Assembly: GCA_017552455.1 (NCBI GenBank)
Contig: JAFZPX010000062.1
Span: 1 to 64,000 of the forward strand
Reading direction: 5' to 3'
Source of the DNA: Clostridiales bacterium
GTDB lineage: Bacteria; Bacillota; Clostridia; Saccharofermentanales; Saccharofermentanaceae
DNA: 64,000 bases
In this document: piece by piece, positions 51,842 through 61,278 of the stretch
Layout: every line of letters begins with the position of its first letter
Position numbering within the stretch: the stretch's first letter is position 1
Position numbers and translations under genes: made by a program
The notes under the pieces: generated by a model
Seen by the model: the letters and a program-made list of their open reading frames with translations, nothing else
Database searches by the model: none
What the model was told of the DNA's origin: nothing

Positions 51842-53491
51842 TTATGTTTCCTTCATCTGCTTCTTCATAACATACATCTTACCATCAGCAAGACGAAGTG
51901 CCTTCTCGACGTCAATAGACTTGAGATCATATTCCTCTACACCGTAAGGGATCTCGAGCTTGACTCTAGGCTTATGTTTCTCGTTATACTCATCAATGAG
52001 CTTAATGAACTTCTCCTTGGCAGCCTCGAACGCAGAATAATCAACGCTCTCAACAACAACGATGAACTCGTCTCCTCCCGTTCTGTAGCAATCGCCAATC
52101 TGACCGAAGCTCTGGCTGATGACATCAGCTGCAGCCTTGATGTGTCTGTCGCCTTCCTTATGGCCGTATGTGTCGTTAACCTTCTTGAGGTTATTGATAT
52201 CGAGCTGGATAACGATTCCGGCACCCTTAGGCTTCATGCTGTAGATGTCTTCCTTATCCGTAAATGCCATTCTGTTCTTAAGTCCTGTGAGGGCGTCTGT
52301 ATAAGCGATCTTACTAAGCTCCTCCGCCTCTGACTCGTACTTTCTGTAGAACATCAGCGCATAGATCTCGTTGATACCCATGATGAGAACGAAAGCCATG
52401 AGACCCAAGCGGAAGAAGTATGCGGAATCAAGTCCCGAGTTACCTGCAAAGTAACGTGTAAGATCGATGAGACCGCCGATGACAACCGCAACGAAAGCCC
52501 CCATGACAGTTACTCTCGTACTGATAGACTCCTGCCCTTCCTTCATTGACTTGAATATGCAAAGGAACGAATATACAACCACTGCTATGCACTCGACATG
52601 AGTCGTGATGAGAAGGTCATGATATGTGGACAGACCGAGCGCCGTCATCACTACATCGAAGATCAATGTCAGCAGTGTAACTAATATGATCGTATTCGAG
52701 AACAGCTGGTACTTCTTTCCCGTAAGAAGGTAGACAAACATTACTGCGATAGCGGGCAGCACGATGAGGCTTATGTAGTTTACAAAGTGCATCGTAACAG
52801 GGTTGCCGAGAACCATTCCTACTATACCTGAGCTGCATGCCGTCCATATACCGGAATCCAGCGCGAAAAGGCCCATAGCTGCGATCTCTTTTCCCGCACT
52901 TGCATTCTTGAGCAAAGTGAGACCGCCGATAACGAGAGCAAATCCCATAAAGGCGATAACGATGGAGATGCAGTAAGGGAACATCGAAGTTCTGAAGATC
53001 TCCGTTATGTGGGAAGTCGCGCTCTGAAGTGTGATCTCAGTAAAGCTTCCCGTAGAGCCGTCGATAGTATCTGCAACTATTCTTACTTCGCTCATCTCAT
53101 CGACGGAGCTTAACTCGATCTGATGAGGATATGTTCCGTAGAACTTACCGTATATCGTGGGTATTTCAGGATGGAAACTGTAAACAGTCTCACCGTCGAT
53201 CAGAACATCAAACTCAACGTTCTTAGCGAGGAAGCAAAGACTTCTTCCGGCAACCTGCTCTTCGGATATATATGTATAGAACTCGGCTTCATCATGGAAG
53301 TTCTTTACCGATGCATTATCGTAGCCTCTGGCGACGAGCCAGTAATTGTCATAATCGATGGCATTGTCGTGTGTTGAATTAGAAACGGCTCCGTATATTC
53401 CCATGAAACAGAAAAAGAAGATGAATACCAACGAGAGACATACTCCCGATGCGAATACTCTTGTATTCTTTTGTCTGTGTAACTGGACCAT
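51842..53491 (-). CDS. 7TM-sensor diguanylate cyclase
   Basis: Protein of 549 residues. An N-terminal signal/anchor and an extracytoplasmic beta domain (about 40-170) precede seven membrane segments (7TMR-DISM type, about 180-370) and a GGDEF domain (about 385-545) with DINNLKKVNDTYGHKEGD and an intact YRTGGDEF active site. It should make cyclic di-GMP on sensing an external ligand. No EAL or PilZ gene is in the window. Confidence 0.92.
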   Translation of the reverse strand: MVQLHRQKNTRVFASGVCLSLVFIFFFCFMGIYGAVSNSTHDNAIDYDNYWLVARGYDNASVKNFHDEAEFYTYISEEQVAGRSLCFLAKNVEFDVLIDGETVYSFHPEIPTIYGKFYGTYPHQIELSSVDEMSEVRIVADTIDGSTGSFTEITLQSATSHITEIFRTSMFPYCISIVIAFMGFALVIGGLTLLKNASAGKEIAAMGLFALDSGIWTACSSGIVGMVLGNPVTMHFVNYISLIVLPAIAVMFVYLLTGKKYQLFSNTIILVTLLTLIFDVVMTALGLSTYHDLLITTHVECIAVVVYSFLCIFKSMKEGQESISTRVTVMGAFVAVVIGGLIDLTRYFAGNSGLDSAYFFRLGLMAFVLIMGINEIYALMFYRKYESEAEELSKIAYTDALTGLKNRMAFTDKEDIYSMKPKGAGIVIQLDINNLKKVNDTYGHKEGDRHIKAAADVISQSFGQIGDCYRTGGDEFIVVVESVDYSAFEAAKEKFIKLIDEYNEKHKPRVKLEIPYGVEEYDLKSIDVEKALRLADGKMYVMKKQMKET

Positions 53492-53497
53492 ATGGTA

Positions 53498-53920
53498 TCA
53501 GAAGAACTCCTCTTCGTTTGACTGTTGGGTCTGATCAGCTGCTTCTTCCTCAGCGTTCATAAACGGATAGAACGTCACCTGCGCACCGCAGAAAAGGCAC
53601 CTTCCGCGAAGAGGCGTGTTACGTGCCTCCTGGATTGCCTTACCGCACTGAGGGCAATTGACTTTCCTTATATTCTCATAGGCGTGCTTTACCTTCTTCT
53701 CAGGGTCTGCAACGAGCTCATCAATCTTATTGTGAAGCTGCTCGACAGTAACGCCCTGATCCTGCAGAATCTCCCACATCGCCTGAACGATTATCTCAAG
53801 CTTATTTACCTTAGTCTGAACATCAGTAGCAATTTCTTCCGCATGGTCATGATGAGGATTCTGAAAATCCTGCATCTCCGAAGCGAAACTCTTCATCTTG
53901 CCATAATTACCGTAAGCCAT
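53498..53920 (-). CDS. Zinc-ribbon protein, 140 residues
   Basis: A helical N-terminal half (QTKVNKLEIIVQAMWEILQD) is followed by a four-Cys zinc ribbon, NCPQCGKAI and GRCLFCGAQV, and an acidic tail. AAGGAAG precedes the ATG. It starts the run with the GGDEF gene seven bases downstream, so it may belong with the signalling protein. Its function is unknown. Confidence 0.75.
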   Translation of the reverse strand: MAYGNYGKMKSFASEMQDFQNPHHDHAEEIATDVQTKVNKLEIIVQAMWEILQDQGVTVEQLHNKIDELVADPEKKVKHAYENIRKVNCPQCGKAIQEARNTPLRGRCLFCGAQVTFYPFMNAEEEAADQTQQSNEEEFF

Positions 53921-54006
53921 ATCTATCTTCCTTTATTAAAAAGAACTCCACGGTAGATTTTAATATATATAGAAGGCTTCATCAAGGATTTTTAAGAATA
54001 AAGAAA

Positions 54007-54034
54007 GCCCCGCCTGTCAACTGACAGACGGGGC
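54007..54034 (-). terminator. Intrinsic terminator after the YfaP-like repeat gene
   Basis: GCCCCGTCTGTCA and TGACAGGCGGGGC pair with a tiny loop on the minus strand and are followed by TTTCTTTATT. Confidence 0.85.
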
Positions 54035-54059
54035 ATCCTCACTTGCCCGAACTCAAAGA

Positions 54060-57000
54060 TCATCCGTAATTAAACGATATGATCGATACTTCGTTTGAAG
54101 AACCGTCGATAGTTCCTGAGAACGTCTGCGATTCGTTTCCGACCGTAACTCTTACAAGAAAGCTGGTCGGACCGTCCGAACGGTCTGAATAATCAACGAT
54201 CGAGACACTATAGGTGCCTGAGGCAGGTTCATCGAAGTAGATGTTCTCAACCGGATTATCCATCGTTCTTCCGCCTACGTTGGCATCGACATCAAGGTAA
54301 CCGCCGGCATCCTCTCTGTTGCCGTAGTAGATCTCAGATCCGTCAGGTGTTTCAACGTGAAGATCAAGGTCGTCATCGCTGTCCCACAGCATCGAGATCG
54401 TGATCTCACCTGTGCCTGCGTTGAGAGAATCAAGAACGCTGTCGAGCTCAGACTCATCGGGCTCAGTTCCGTCACCTTCACTGCCGCCATAGACGAACGT
54501 TACTATAGTTATTTCCGTACCAGAACCGTCGATAGTTCCGGTGAACGTCTGTGATTCACCTCCGACAGTTACTCTTACGATATAATCTGTCGGTCCTTCG
54601 GATCTGTCGGAATAATCCTTGATGAAGACTGTGTATGTACCGGGTACCGGATCTGAGAAGTAGATATTCTCGATCGGGTTATCCATTGTACGTCCGCCAA
54701 CGTTGGCATCAACATCAAGTTCACCGCCCTGAGCGCTTCTGTTACTGTAGTAGATCTCAGAACCGTCAGGAGTGATCATGTGCAGATCAAGGTCATCATC
54801 TGTATCCCAGAGCATCGATACGGTGATCTCACCTGTACCTGCCTGGATAGAGTCTAGAACGGACTCGAGTGTAGATTCACTTACCGTACTTCCTGTGTAT
54901 GTGAATCCTGCGATCTCAAGTGTCGTCGTAGTTCCTTCGATAGTGCCGGAATAGATCTGCGACTCGCCGTTGATCGTGATCCTTACGATGAAGTTAGTAG
55001 CACCGTTGGATCTGTCTTCGTAGTCGTTTACATAGATCCAGTAATCACCGTTAACAGGGCTGATGAAATATACGTTCTCGACCGGGTTATCCATCATGTT
55101 GTTGTATGTGTTCGCATCAACATCAAGATAGCCGTTCTGAGCTTCTCTGTTGTTATAGTAGATCTCAGATCCGTCAGGTGTGAATACATGCAGATCGAGG
55201 TCATCTTCGCTGTCCCAAAGCATCGAGATCGTGATGTCTCCGTTACCTGCATCCAGTGATGCGAGGATGGCTGTCAGAGTATCCTCATTTACAGGCTGAT
55301 CCCACTCGATGTAGAAGCCTCTGTGATACTCGACATCGTCGAACTCTGTAAAGCCCCACTGACCGTAGTTATACAGGAATCCGTAGTAGCCGTAATCACT
55401 GTAGTTATTAGGCTGATCCGCACATACATCAGTGAATGTAACGGGCTCGCCTGTTACCCAGTAATACTCACCGCCCGGTGCGATAAGACCAATCCAGCCG
55501 TATGTCTCAGGGAAGCTTCCAATCAGGAAGTCTCTTTCCTCTGCGCTGTTGATAGTAACGAGATGTCCGCCGTAGGACTCGGCAAAGTCTCTTGCCTGCA
55601 TCCATGTCATCTGTGAATCGATGTATGCGTATGAATGGCCTGTATAGAACATCTGGCTCATGTAGTAGGAAGCTACATACTCGGACTCATAGATGGAAAT
55701 CTGTGTTCCTGTAGTATTGATCGTACCTTCGTAATACAGAACCTCGCTGCCGATAGTGATTCTCAGATAGTAGTTAGTATCATAACCTTCTGTACGGTCA
55801 TTGAACTCTTCTATCCAGATCGTATACTGGCCGCTTTGTGGCGCGGCGAAGTAGATATTCTCCATCGGCTCGAGTGTTCGTTCAGTGCCTGCATTCGCAT
55901 CGTGATCGAGCACGCCTCCGCCTCCGTAAGGAGCTGCATAATGTACGTGGCTTCCGTCCGGTGTCAGTACGTGCAGGTCGAGGTCATCCCAGGAATCCCA
56001 GATAAGGGATACTGTGATCTCACCAACGCCTGAGCTGTACTCGACGATACGCTCTTCGAGAACAGTCTCTGTAAGCGTAACGGAAGTCTCAGTTCTCGAG
56101 CTGCTGAATGATGAACTTCTCGAAGATCCGCCGTCATAATCGAACTCGATGATGAAGTCTTCTGTATCTGTAAGATCAATCTCACCTTCGAATTCCTGAA
56201 CGTCGTCACCAATCTGAACACGTACGATATAGAACGTGGACATATCTTCTGTTCTGTCTCTGTAATCTCTTACATAGACTTCATAGTGACCGCTCATAGG
56301 AGTCGGGAAATAGATATTCTCCACAGGGAAATCTGCGAGGTCATAAGAACTTGCATTCATGTCGACATCGAGTGTACCGCCGTCTGCTGTTCTGTTAGCG
56401 TAGTAGATGCGGTTATCATTAGGAGTGATTACATGAAGATCCAAGTCATCATGTGTGCTCCAGATCATGGATACAGTGATCTCTCCCTGACCTGCTTCAA
56501 GTATCTCTATCTGCTCTTCAAGAGTCTCAGTAGTAACTCTGACTTCGTACTCGTCTTCCTCGATAGTACGGCCGACGATAACCTCTCTTGAATTGATGAT
56601 ATCAACTGAACCCGTAGGAGGGATCCACTCAACGATAGTGCAGCTTACAGGGTCAGGCGTAATGTCTGCTTCTACGATAACCGGAGGAGTAAGCGCACCG
56701 TCACCATACTTGTCGGATCTTGTGATCTGATAGCCTCCGACAGAATCGATGATGAACCAGTTTGTAAAACTCGTGCTGTGGAATGTGATACCGACTTCAG
56801 AAACAGTAGTCGTATGAGTTGAGATTGAGATTGTCGAACCTTCAGAAATGATCCTTCCTTGCATATCGTCGGGATTGATCGTGATGCTGTTCGTGCTGCT
56901 CATTACGAACGTACTGCTCGTAGCTCCTACGTCAACCAGGATATCCGTGTTGTCGATAGTTGTTGAACCGGGCTTAGGCTCTGTCGAGATCTGATACATA

Positions 57001-57935
57001 CTGACAGGCTGTCCGTTGAATGTGGCAGTATCTGTACCGGGAATTACTTCACCTGAAAGGAATACGGCGTTCGTAAAACATGTGGATGTCTGAACAACGC
57101 ATTCATTCCATGTCTCCATGTTAGTGGATCTTCCCTCATAGACTTCCTGAAGCTGCTGAACTCTTCTTACCGCAACAGAAGCGTCTGCACTAATGTGATC
57201 AGCAAGAACAATGCACTCATCGATACTCTCTTCAGGGGACATCATCTCACCGAGCTCACTGTCATTGCTTCTTGCCATTACAGTACGGCCGAAGATCAGC
57301 TCATTGATGAATCCTGCTCTGGCGACCAACTCAAGACGCTGTGTATCATTTGAATCCTGAAGCTCTTCAGCCATTGAAGTCATGTCTTCAGTAACCGCGC
57401 TTGTAGCTTCCCATGCCTCGATACACTCATTAAAGAGCTTATCCATCTCATCAGGATCTGTAGTTACTACATCTGCCTCAAGGATTCTCTCTGTGAGGAC
57501 ACGTGCATACAGATAGCTCTGAGTACCGAGAGTCGTCATGTCACAAAGCTGATTATAGGATTCTCTTACCTTCTTCGTCTTTGAGCTGTTCAAGAAAAAG
57601 AACCCGCCGACGCCCAGTGCAGCTACTGTAGTTACTGCAACAATGGGAACGATCACGCGGGCTTTACTCTTCTTGGCCTTAGGTGCCTTTTCCTTCTTAA
57701 CTTTCTCTTTCTTTACCTTCGCAGGCTTCTGCTGTGCAGGTGCAGGAGCAGGAGCGGGCGCAGTCTGTTGAACCGGTTGCTGAACCTGGGCCGGAGCAGG
57801 CTGTGGTGTCACCGCCTGAGGCTGCTGAGCCTCCTGTGGCTGAGGCGGCGATGATGCCTGCGTAATGGCGGCTCCGCAGTTGGCACAGAACTTGGTGTTC
57901 TCTTTTACGGGAGATCCGCAATTCTGGCAAAACAT
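54060..57935 (-). CDS. Zinc-ribbon membrane protein with five YfaP-like repeats and a C-type-lectin-like domain
   Basis: Protein of 1291 residues: a zinc ribbon (Cys 3, 6, 17, 20), a Gln/Pro/Ala-rich stretch, a Lys-rich patch, one membrane segment (about 92-115), a helical region, then repeats of the form GEITVSMLWDSDDDLDLHV...VENIYF...YTVxIxDYxDRS of about 140 residues near 485, 640, 900, 1040 and 1180. The repeat matches the YfaP/DUF2135-like beta fold. A C-type-lectin-like domain (GHSYAYIDSQMTWMQARDFA, GGHLVTI, about 770-885) sits between repeats 2 and 3. The cytoplasmic ribbon with an outside lectin array suggests a surface sensor or adhesin. AAGGAGG precedes the ATG. Confidence 0.85.
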   Translation of the reverse strand: MFCQNCGSPVKENTKFCANCGAAITQASSPPQPQEAQQPQAVTPQPAPAQVQQPVQQTAPAPAPAPAQQKPAKVKKEKVKKEKAPKAKKSKARVIVPIVAVTTVAALGVGGFFFLNSSKTKKVRESYNQLCDMTTLGTQSYLYARVLTERILEADVVTTDPDEMDKLFNECIEAWEATSAVTEDMTSMAEELQDSNDTQRLELVARAGFINELIFGRTVMARSNDSELGEMMSPEESIDECIVLADHISADASVAVRRVQQLQEVYEGRSTNMETWNECVVQTSTCFTNAVFLSGEVIPGTDTATFNGQPVSMYQISTEPKPGSTTIDNTDILVDVGATSSTFVMSSTNSITINPDDMQGRIISEGSTISISTHTTTVSEVGITFHSTSFTNWFIIDSVGGYQITRSDKYGDGALTPPVIVEADITPDPVSCTIVEWIPPTGSVDIINSREVIVGRTIEEDEYEVRVTTETLEEQIEILEAGQGEITVSMIWSTHDDLDLHVITPNDNRIYYANRTADGGTLDVDMNASSYDLADFPVENIYFPTPMSGHYEVYVRDYRDRTEDMSTFYIVRVQIGDDVQEFEGEIDLTDTEDFIIEFDYDGGSSRSSSFSSSRTETSVTLTETVLEERIVEYSSGVGEITVSLIWDSWDDLDLHVLTPDGSHVHYAAPYGGGGVLDHDANAGTERTLEPMENIYFAAPQSGQYTIWIEEFNDRTEGYDTNYYLRITIGSEVLYYEGTINTTGTQISIYESEYVASYYMSQMFYTGHSYAYIDSQMTWMQARDFAESYGGHLVTINSAEERDFLIGSFPETYGWIGLIAPGGEYYWVTGEPVTFTDVCADQPNNYSDYGYYGFLYNYGQWGFTEFDDVEYHRGFYIEWDQPVNEDTLTAILASLDAGNGDITISMLWDSEDDLDLHVFTPDGSEIYYNNREAQNGYLDVDANTYNNMMDNPVENVYFISPVNGDYWIYVNDYEDRSNGATNFIVRITINGESQIYSGTIEGTTTTLEIAGFTYTGSTVSESTLESVLDSIQAGTGEITVSMLWDTDDDLDLHMITPDGSEIYYSNRSAQGGELDVDANVGGRTMDNPIENIYFSDPVPGTYTVFIKDYSDRSEGPTDYIVRVTVGGESQTFTGTIDGSGTEITIVTFVYGGSEGDGTEPDESELDSVLDSLNAGTGEITISMLWDSDDDLDLHVETPDGSEIYYGNREDAGGYLDVDANVGGRTMDNPVENIYFDEPASGTYSVSIVDYSDRSDGPTSFLVRVTVGNESQTFSGTIDGSSNEVSIISFNYG

Positions 57936-58035
57936 GTGAATACCTCCTTATTATCAACATACTTTGATATCTTACATTGTAGAGGTCAGATGTGTCTTAA
58001 CTATTAACAAAGAAAAAAGTTAATCCCAACAAGTC

Positions 58036-58878
58036 TTACTCGTTGGTTTCGGCGCGCCTTACGTCCTCACTTCTATCCAATGAGAAATCAGCATTTACAA
58101 AGTATTCGCTGTCCGGAAGCAGCATCTCGAAGCTGTCCGTACAGTCGATCGTAACGGTCAATTCGTCAGACGCAAGATCCAGCACATGACCGCCCCGAGT
58201 TCTGTCAGCAGATATGAAATGCAAATGCCAGCCTGCATTATTAAGCTCAGACATGTATACAGGGCAATACAGCGCCACTACGGTGCCTTCCACGTCCTCA
58301 TAGTCAAAGTATGTCTGATCTTCCGCCAGAGCCTCTACAAGGGTCCTGTACGGCTCTTCCTGGGCATACTCGCTTCTGGCATGCATCTCAGTGAACGTAC
58401 CGTCGATCCTCACCATGTAGAATCTGTTCTCACCAAGGCGCTCTACCTCGCCGTCAAGAAGCTCCGTAAGAGCCTCAAAACTCTCTACATCCGTATATGT
58501 AACCTGCTCATCCGGCTCGAAAAAAGTGACATTGGCAAAAGGTATCGTAAGGCTGTCGTCAGGCTGAGCTACAGTGCCGTCGCCCTTCGCCTGATAAACA
58601 ACGCCGTCAAGCATGATGAGCTCGCCGTCAACGCCGTCGAATGTTCCTATACCCATATCACCGTAAGTCTTAAGCTCGCCGATACTTATGCTGCCTTGAA
58701 AGTCTCCTGAGAGCAATCCCTGCAGCAGTGATATCTGGCAGAGTGTATCACGCTCACGGTCAACCTCCTGTGCCGGAGGTGCCGGTACTTCCGACGGCTG
58801 TGTTGTATCTGTTGAGTCCCCTGCGCAGCCTGTAAGGACAGCTGCAGCCAAAGCCATGCTTAATAATCTCTTCTTCAT
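58036..58878 (-). CDS. Acetolactate decarboxylase, lipoprotein form
   Basis: Lipoprotein of 280 residues (MKKRLLSMALAAAVLTGC). The mature enzyme has the family core MGIGTFDGVDGELIMLDG and the zinc site HLHFISADRTRGGH, in which the three His residues have the 2- and 11-residue spacing of the Brevibacillus enzyme. The enzyme turns 2-acetolactate into acetoin and CO2; here it should act outside the membrane. The frame opens at 59055, but AAGGGG before ATG 58878 and the signal peptide set the start. No acetolactate synthase gene is near. Confidence 0.88.
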   Translation of the reverse strand: MKKRLLSMALAAAVLTGCAGDSTDTTQPSEVPAPPAQEVDRERDTLCQISLLQGLLSGDFQGSISIGELKTYGDMGIGTFDGVDGELIMLDGVVYQAKGDGTVAQPDDSLTIPFANVTFFEPDEQVTYTDVESFEALTELLDGEVERLGENRFYMVRIDGTFTEMHARSEYAQEEPYRTLVEALAEDQTYFDYEDVEGTVVALYCPVYMSELNNAGWHLHFISADRTRGGHVLDLASDELTVTIDCTDSFEMLLPDSEYFVNADFSLDRSEDVRRAETNE

Positions 58879-58900
58879 AACAAACCCCTTTTTGCAGAAA

Positions 58901-58924
58901 ACCCCGCCGGAGTACCGACGGGGC
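58901..58924 (-). terminator. Intrinsic terminator of the reductase operon
   Basis: GCCCCGTCGG and CCGGCGGGGT pair across a four-base loop on the minus strand and are followed by TTTT. It ends transcription after the flavoprotein gene. Confidence 0.8.
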
Positions 58925-58951
58925 TTGTTGTACGTTTTCTTTTCGCGAAGA

Positions 58952-60571
58952 TTACTCCGCTGTTCTCTCGTGTCTTGCGTACTTAGGCAGGAGCTTAGGT
59001 GAAACCTCACCAGTCTCAAGACCAGCGTCCTTGAGCTCCTTATCGTAAGCTGCAACGTGGTCGAGGTTCATGCTGCCGAGCTCAACGGAAGCGTACTTAG
59101 CAGCTGCCTTCTTACCAGCATTTCTACCGAATACGATAACGTCGAGGAGGGAGTTACCCATAAGTCTGTTTGTACCGTGGATACCGCCTGCAGCCTCACC
59201 TGCAACGAGGAGGTTCGGGATAGCCTCTGTGAAGCCGTCACCGTTGATCTCAACACCACCGTTCTGATAGTGGAGTGTAGGATAGATGAGGATCGGAACC
59301 TTTCTCATGTCGATGCCGTAGTTCATGTACATACGGAACATAGCAGGGATTCTCTTCTCGATAGTTCCCTCGCCGCCGAGGATCTCGATCATAGGTGTGT
59401 CGAGCCATACGCCCTGGAGGCCGCCCGGGATATCAACACCTCTGCCCTCTCTGCACTCACGGATAACGCCGGAAGCGTTAACGTCACGTGTCTCGAGAGG
59501 ATGGATGTAAGCCTCACCGTTAGCATTAACGAGCTGAGCACCTACAGATCTTACCTTCTCTGTAACGAGAGCGCCGAGGATCTGTGAAGGATAAACAGCA
59601 CCTGTAGGGTGATACTGGATGGAATCCTGATACAGAAGAGGAGCACCTGCTCTGTAAGCGAGGATAAGTCCGTCAGCAGTAGCGCCGTAGTGGTTGGATG
59701 TAGGGAATCCGTTGTAGTGCATTCTGCCTGCACCGCCTGTAGCGATAACAACTGTCTTAGCACGAGCTACGGAATAGTCGCCTGTCTCCATGTTGAGGAG
59801 GACAGCACCTGCTACCTGACCCTTGTCATCCTTGATGAGCTCTACAGCAGATGTGAACTCGATTACCGGGATACCGAGGTTGATAACCTCATCTCTAAGA
59901 GTTCTCATGATCTCAGCACCGGAGTAGTCCTTAGCAGCATGCATTCTCTTTCTGGAAGTACCGCCGCCGTGTGTTGTAACCATTCTGCCGTCGTCTTCCT
60001 TATCGAACTCAACACCGAGTCTGTTAAGCCACTGAATTGCATCAGGAGCCTCGGATGTAAGTCTCTTAACGAGCTCAGGCTTAGCCTTGAAGTGACCGCC
60101 GCCGAAAGCGTCGAGGTAGTGCTGTACAGGAGAATCGTTCTCCTTGTCTGCAGCCTGGATACCACCCTCAGCCATCATTGTGTTAGCGTCACCGATACGA
60201 AGCTTTGTAACGATCATTACGTTAGCGCCTGCATTGTGAGCCTCGATAGCGCAGGAAGAACCAGCTCCGCCGCCACCGATAACGAGTACGTCTACGTCGT
60301 AATCGATCTTAGAGATGTCTACCTTATCTGTCATAAGGCGGCTTGTGGAATGGATCATCTCAGCGAGCTCAACAGGAGCCTTCTGACCCTTGTTGGGACC
60401 AACCTTGATCTCAGCGAATGAATCGGGGTTATAGTCAGGATGGAACTGCTCGAGGAGAGCATCCTTCTCATCAGCGGTAAGTCTTCTGGGCTCCGTCTTC
60501 ATACGGGCTTCACGTGTTGCTTCCACCTTCTTGATGGATTCCATCATATTCTCGGGATATGGTGCGTACAT
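58952..60571 (-). CDS. Fumarate-reductase-like flavoprotein subunit
   Basis: FAD protein of 539 residues of the succinate dehydrogenase/fumarate reductase family: the dinucleotide fold DVLVIGGGGAGSSCAIEA (about 93-110), THGGGTSRKRMHAAK, the substrate/FAD segment LHYQNGGVEI, and GTNRLMGNSLLDVIVFGRNA with the conserved Arg. An extra 85 N-terminal residues precede the fold. It is smaller than classical SdhA (about 590) and has no membrane partner in the operon. It probably reduces fumarate or a related enoate with electrons from the genes upstream. It is the last gene of the operon, 14 bases after the FeS gene. Confidence 0.85.
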   Translation of the reverse strand: MYAPYPENMMESIKKVEATREARMKTEPRRLTADEKDALLEQFHPDYNPDSFAEIKVGPNKGQKAPVELAEMIHSTSRLMTDKVDISKIDYDVDVLVIGGGGAGSSCAIEAHNAGANVMIVTKLRIGDANTMMAEGGIQAADKENDSPVQHYLDAFGGGHFKAKPELVKRLTSEAPDAIQWLNRLGVEFDKEDDGRMVTTHGGGTSRKRMHAAKDYSGAEIMRTLRDEVINLGIPVIEFTSAVELIKDDKGQVAGAVLLNMETGDYSVARAKTVVIATGGAGRMHYNGFPTSNHYGATADGLILAYRAGAPLLYQDSIQYHPTGAVYPSQILGALVTEKVRSVGAQLVNANGEAYIHPLETRDVNASGVIRECREGRGVDIPGGLQGVWLDTPMIEILGGEGTIEKRIPAMFRMYMNYGIDMRKVPILIYPTLHYQNGGVEINGDGFTEAIPNLLVAGEAAGGIHGTNRLMGNSLLDVIVFGRNAGKKAAAKYASVELGSMNLDHVAAYDKELKDAGLETGEVSPKLLPKYARHERTAE

Positions 60572-60585
60572 TATCTTAAGCCTCC

Positions 60586-61260
60586 TTACTTCTCGATCTC
60601 TCTTGTGTTGTAGAGTTCCTTGATCTCATCGATAGGCTTGGTCATCATATCCTTCATTGCCTCATCGAACTTGCCTTCATTGATCTCTGCGACTCTGTTG
60701 TTAAGGTGCTCTGCCTCAGGTGTGAGGTACTTACCATTGAGTCTTCTTGCAAGCATACCTACCATAGGGTGAGAGATACCTGCGGGGCATCTTACTGAGC
60801 AGCATCCGCAGCTTACGCAGTCGAAAGACTCTTCTGCACAAGCCTTGAAGTCACCTCTCTGAGCATATGCGATGTACTGCATAACCTTGAGGCTCTGTGT
60901 GCAGGCCTTAGTACAAGCGTTACAACCGATACAAGCGTAGATCTCAGGATAGAGGGACATCATAACTTCCTGGTTAGCCTTGAGGTCCTCGATGCTGTAA
61001 GTTCTCTTATCTGTAGGGAAGTAAGGAATACGTGCGATATACATACCTTCCTGAACCTGTGTCTGGCAAGCAAGACATGTATGAAGCTCGTTCTTACCCT
61101 TAATTCTGTAGATCGTTGTGCAAGCGCCGCAGAAACCGTGGCGGCAGCCAACGCCTCTTACGAGTGTATAGCCGGCATACTCAAGAGCCGTCATGATCGT
61201 GAGGTCACCCGGCACCTGGTATTTCTTACCGTAAAAATAAACATTTACCATCTGTTCCAT
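60586..61260 (-). CDS. Fumarate-reductase-like iron-sulfur subunit
   Basis: Protein of 224 residues. A plant-type [2Fe-2S] domain has Cys in VGCRHGFCGACTTIY and HTCLACQ. It is followed by two [4Fe-4S]-type clusters (CIGCNACTKACTQ and CVSCGCCSVRCPAG). This is the FrdB/SdhB layout with a shortened N-terminus. It links the flavoprotein to the NAD-side proteins. It starts 18 bases after the FAD/NAD gene, with AAAGGAAC upstream. Confidence 0.87.
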   Translation of the reverse strand: MEQMVNVYFYGKKYQVPGDLTIMTALEYAGYTLVRGVGCRHGFCGACTTIYRIKGKNELHTCLACQTQVQEGMYIARIPYFPTDKRTYSIEDLKANQEVMMSLYPEIYACIGCNACTKACTQSLKVMQYIAYAQRGDFKACAEESFDCVSCGCCSVRCPAGISHPMVGMLARRLNGKYLTPEAEHLNNRVAEINEGKFDEAMKDMMTKPIDEIKELYNTREIEK

Positions 61261-61278
61261 AATCTTGTTCCTTTCACA

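Noticed and set aside
59609..60421. 270-codon plus-strand open frame
   Set aside because: It is antisense to the flavoprotein gene and has no family features or ribosome site.
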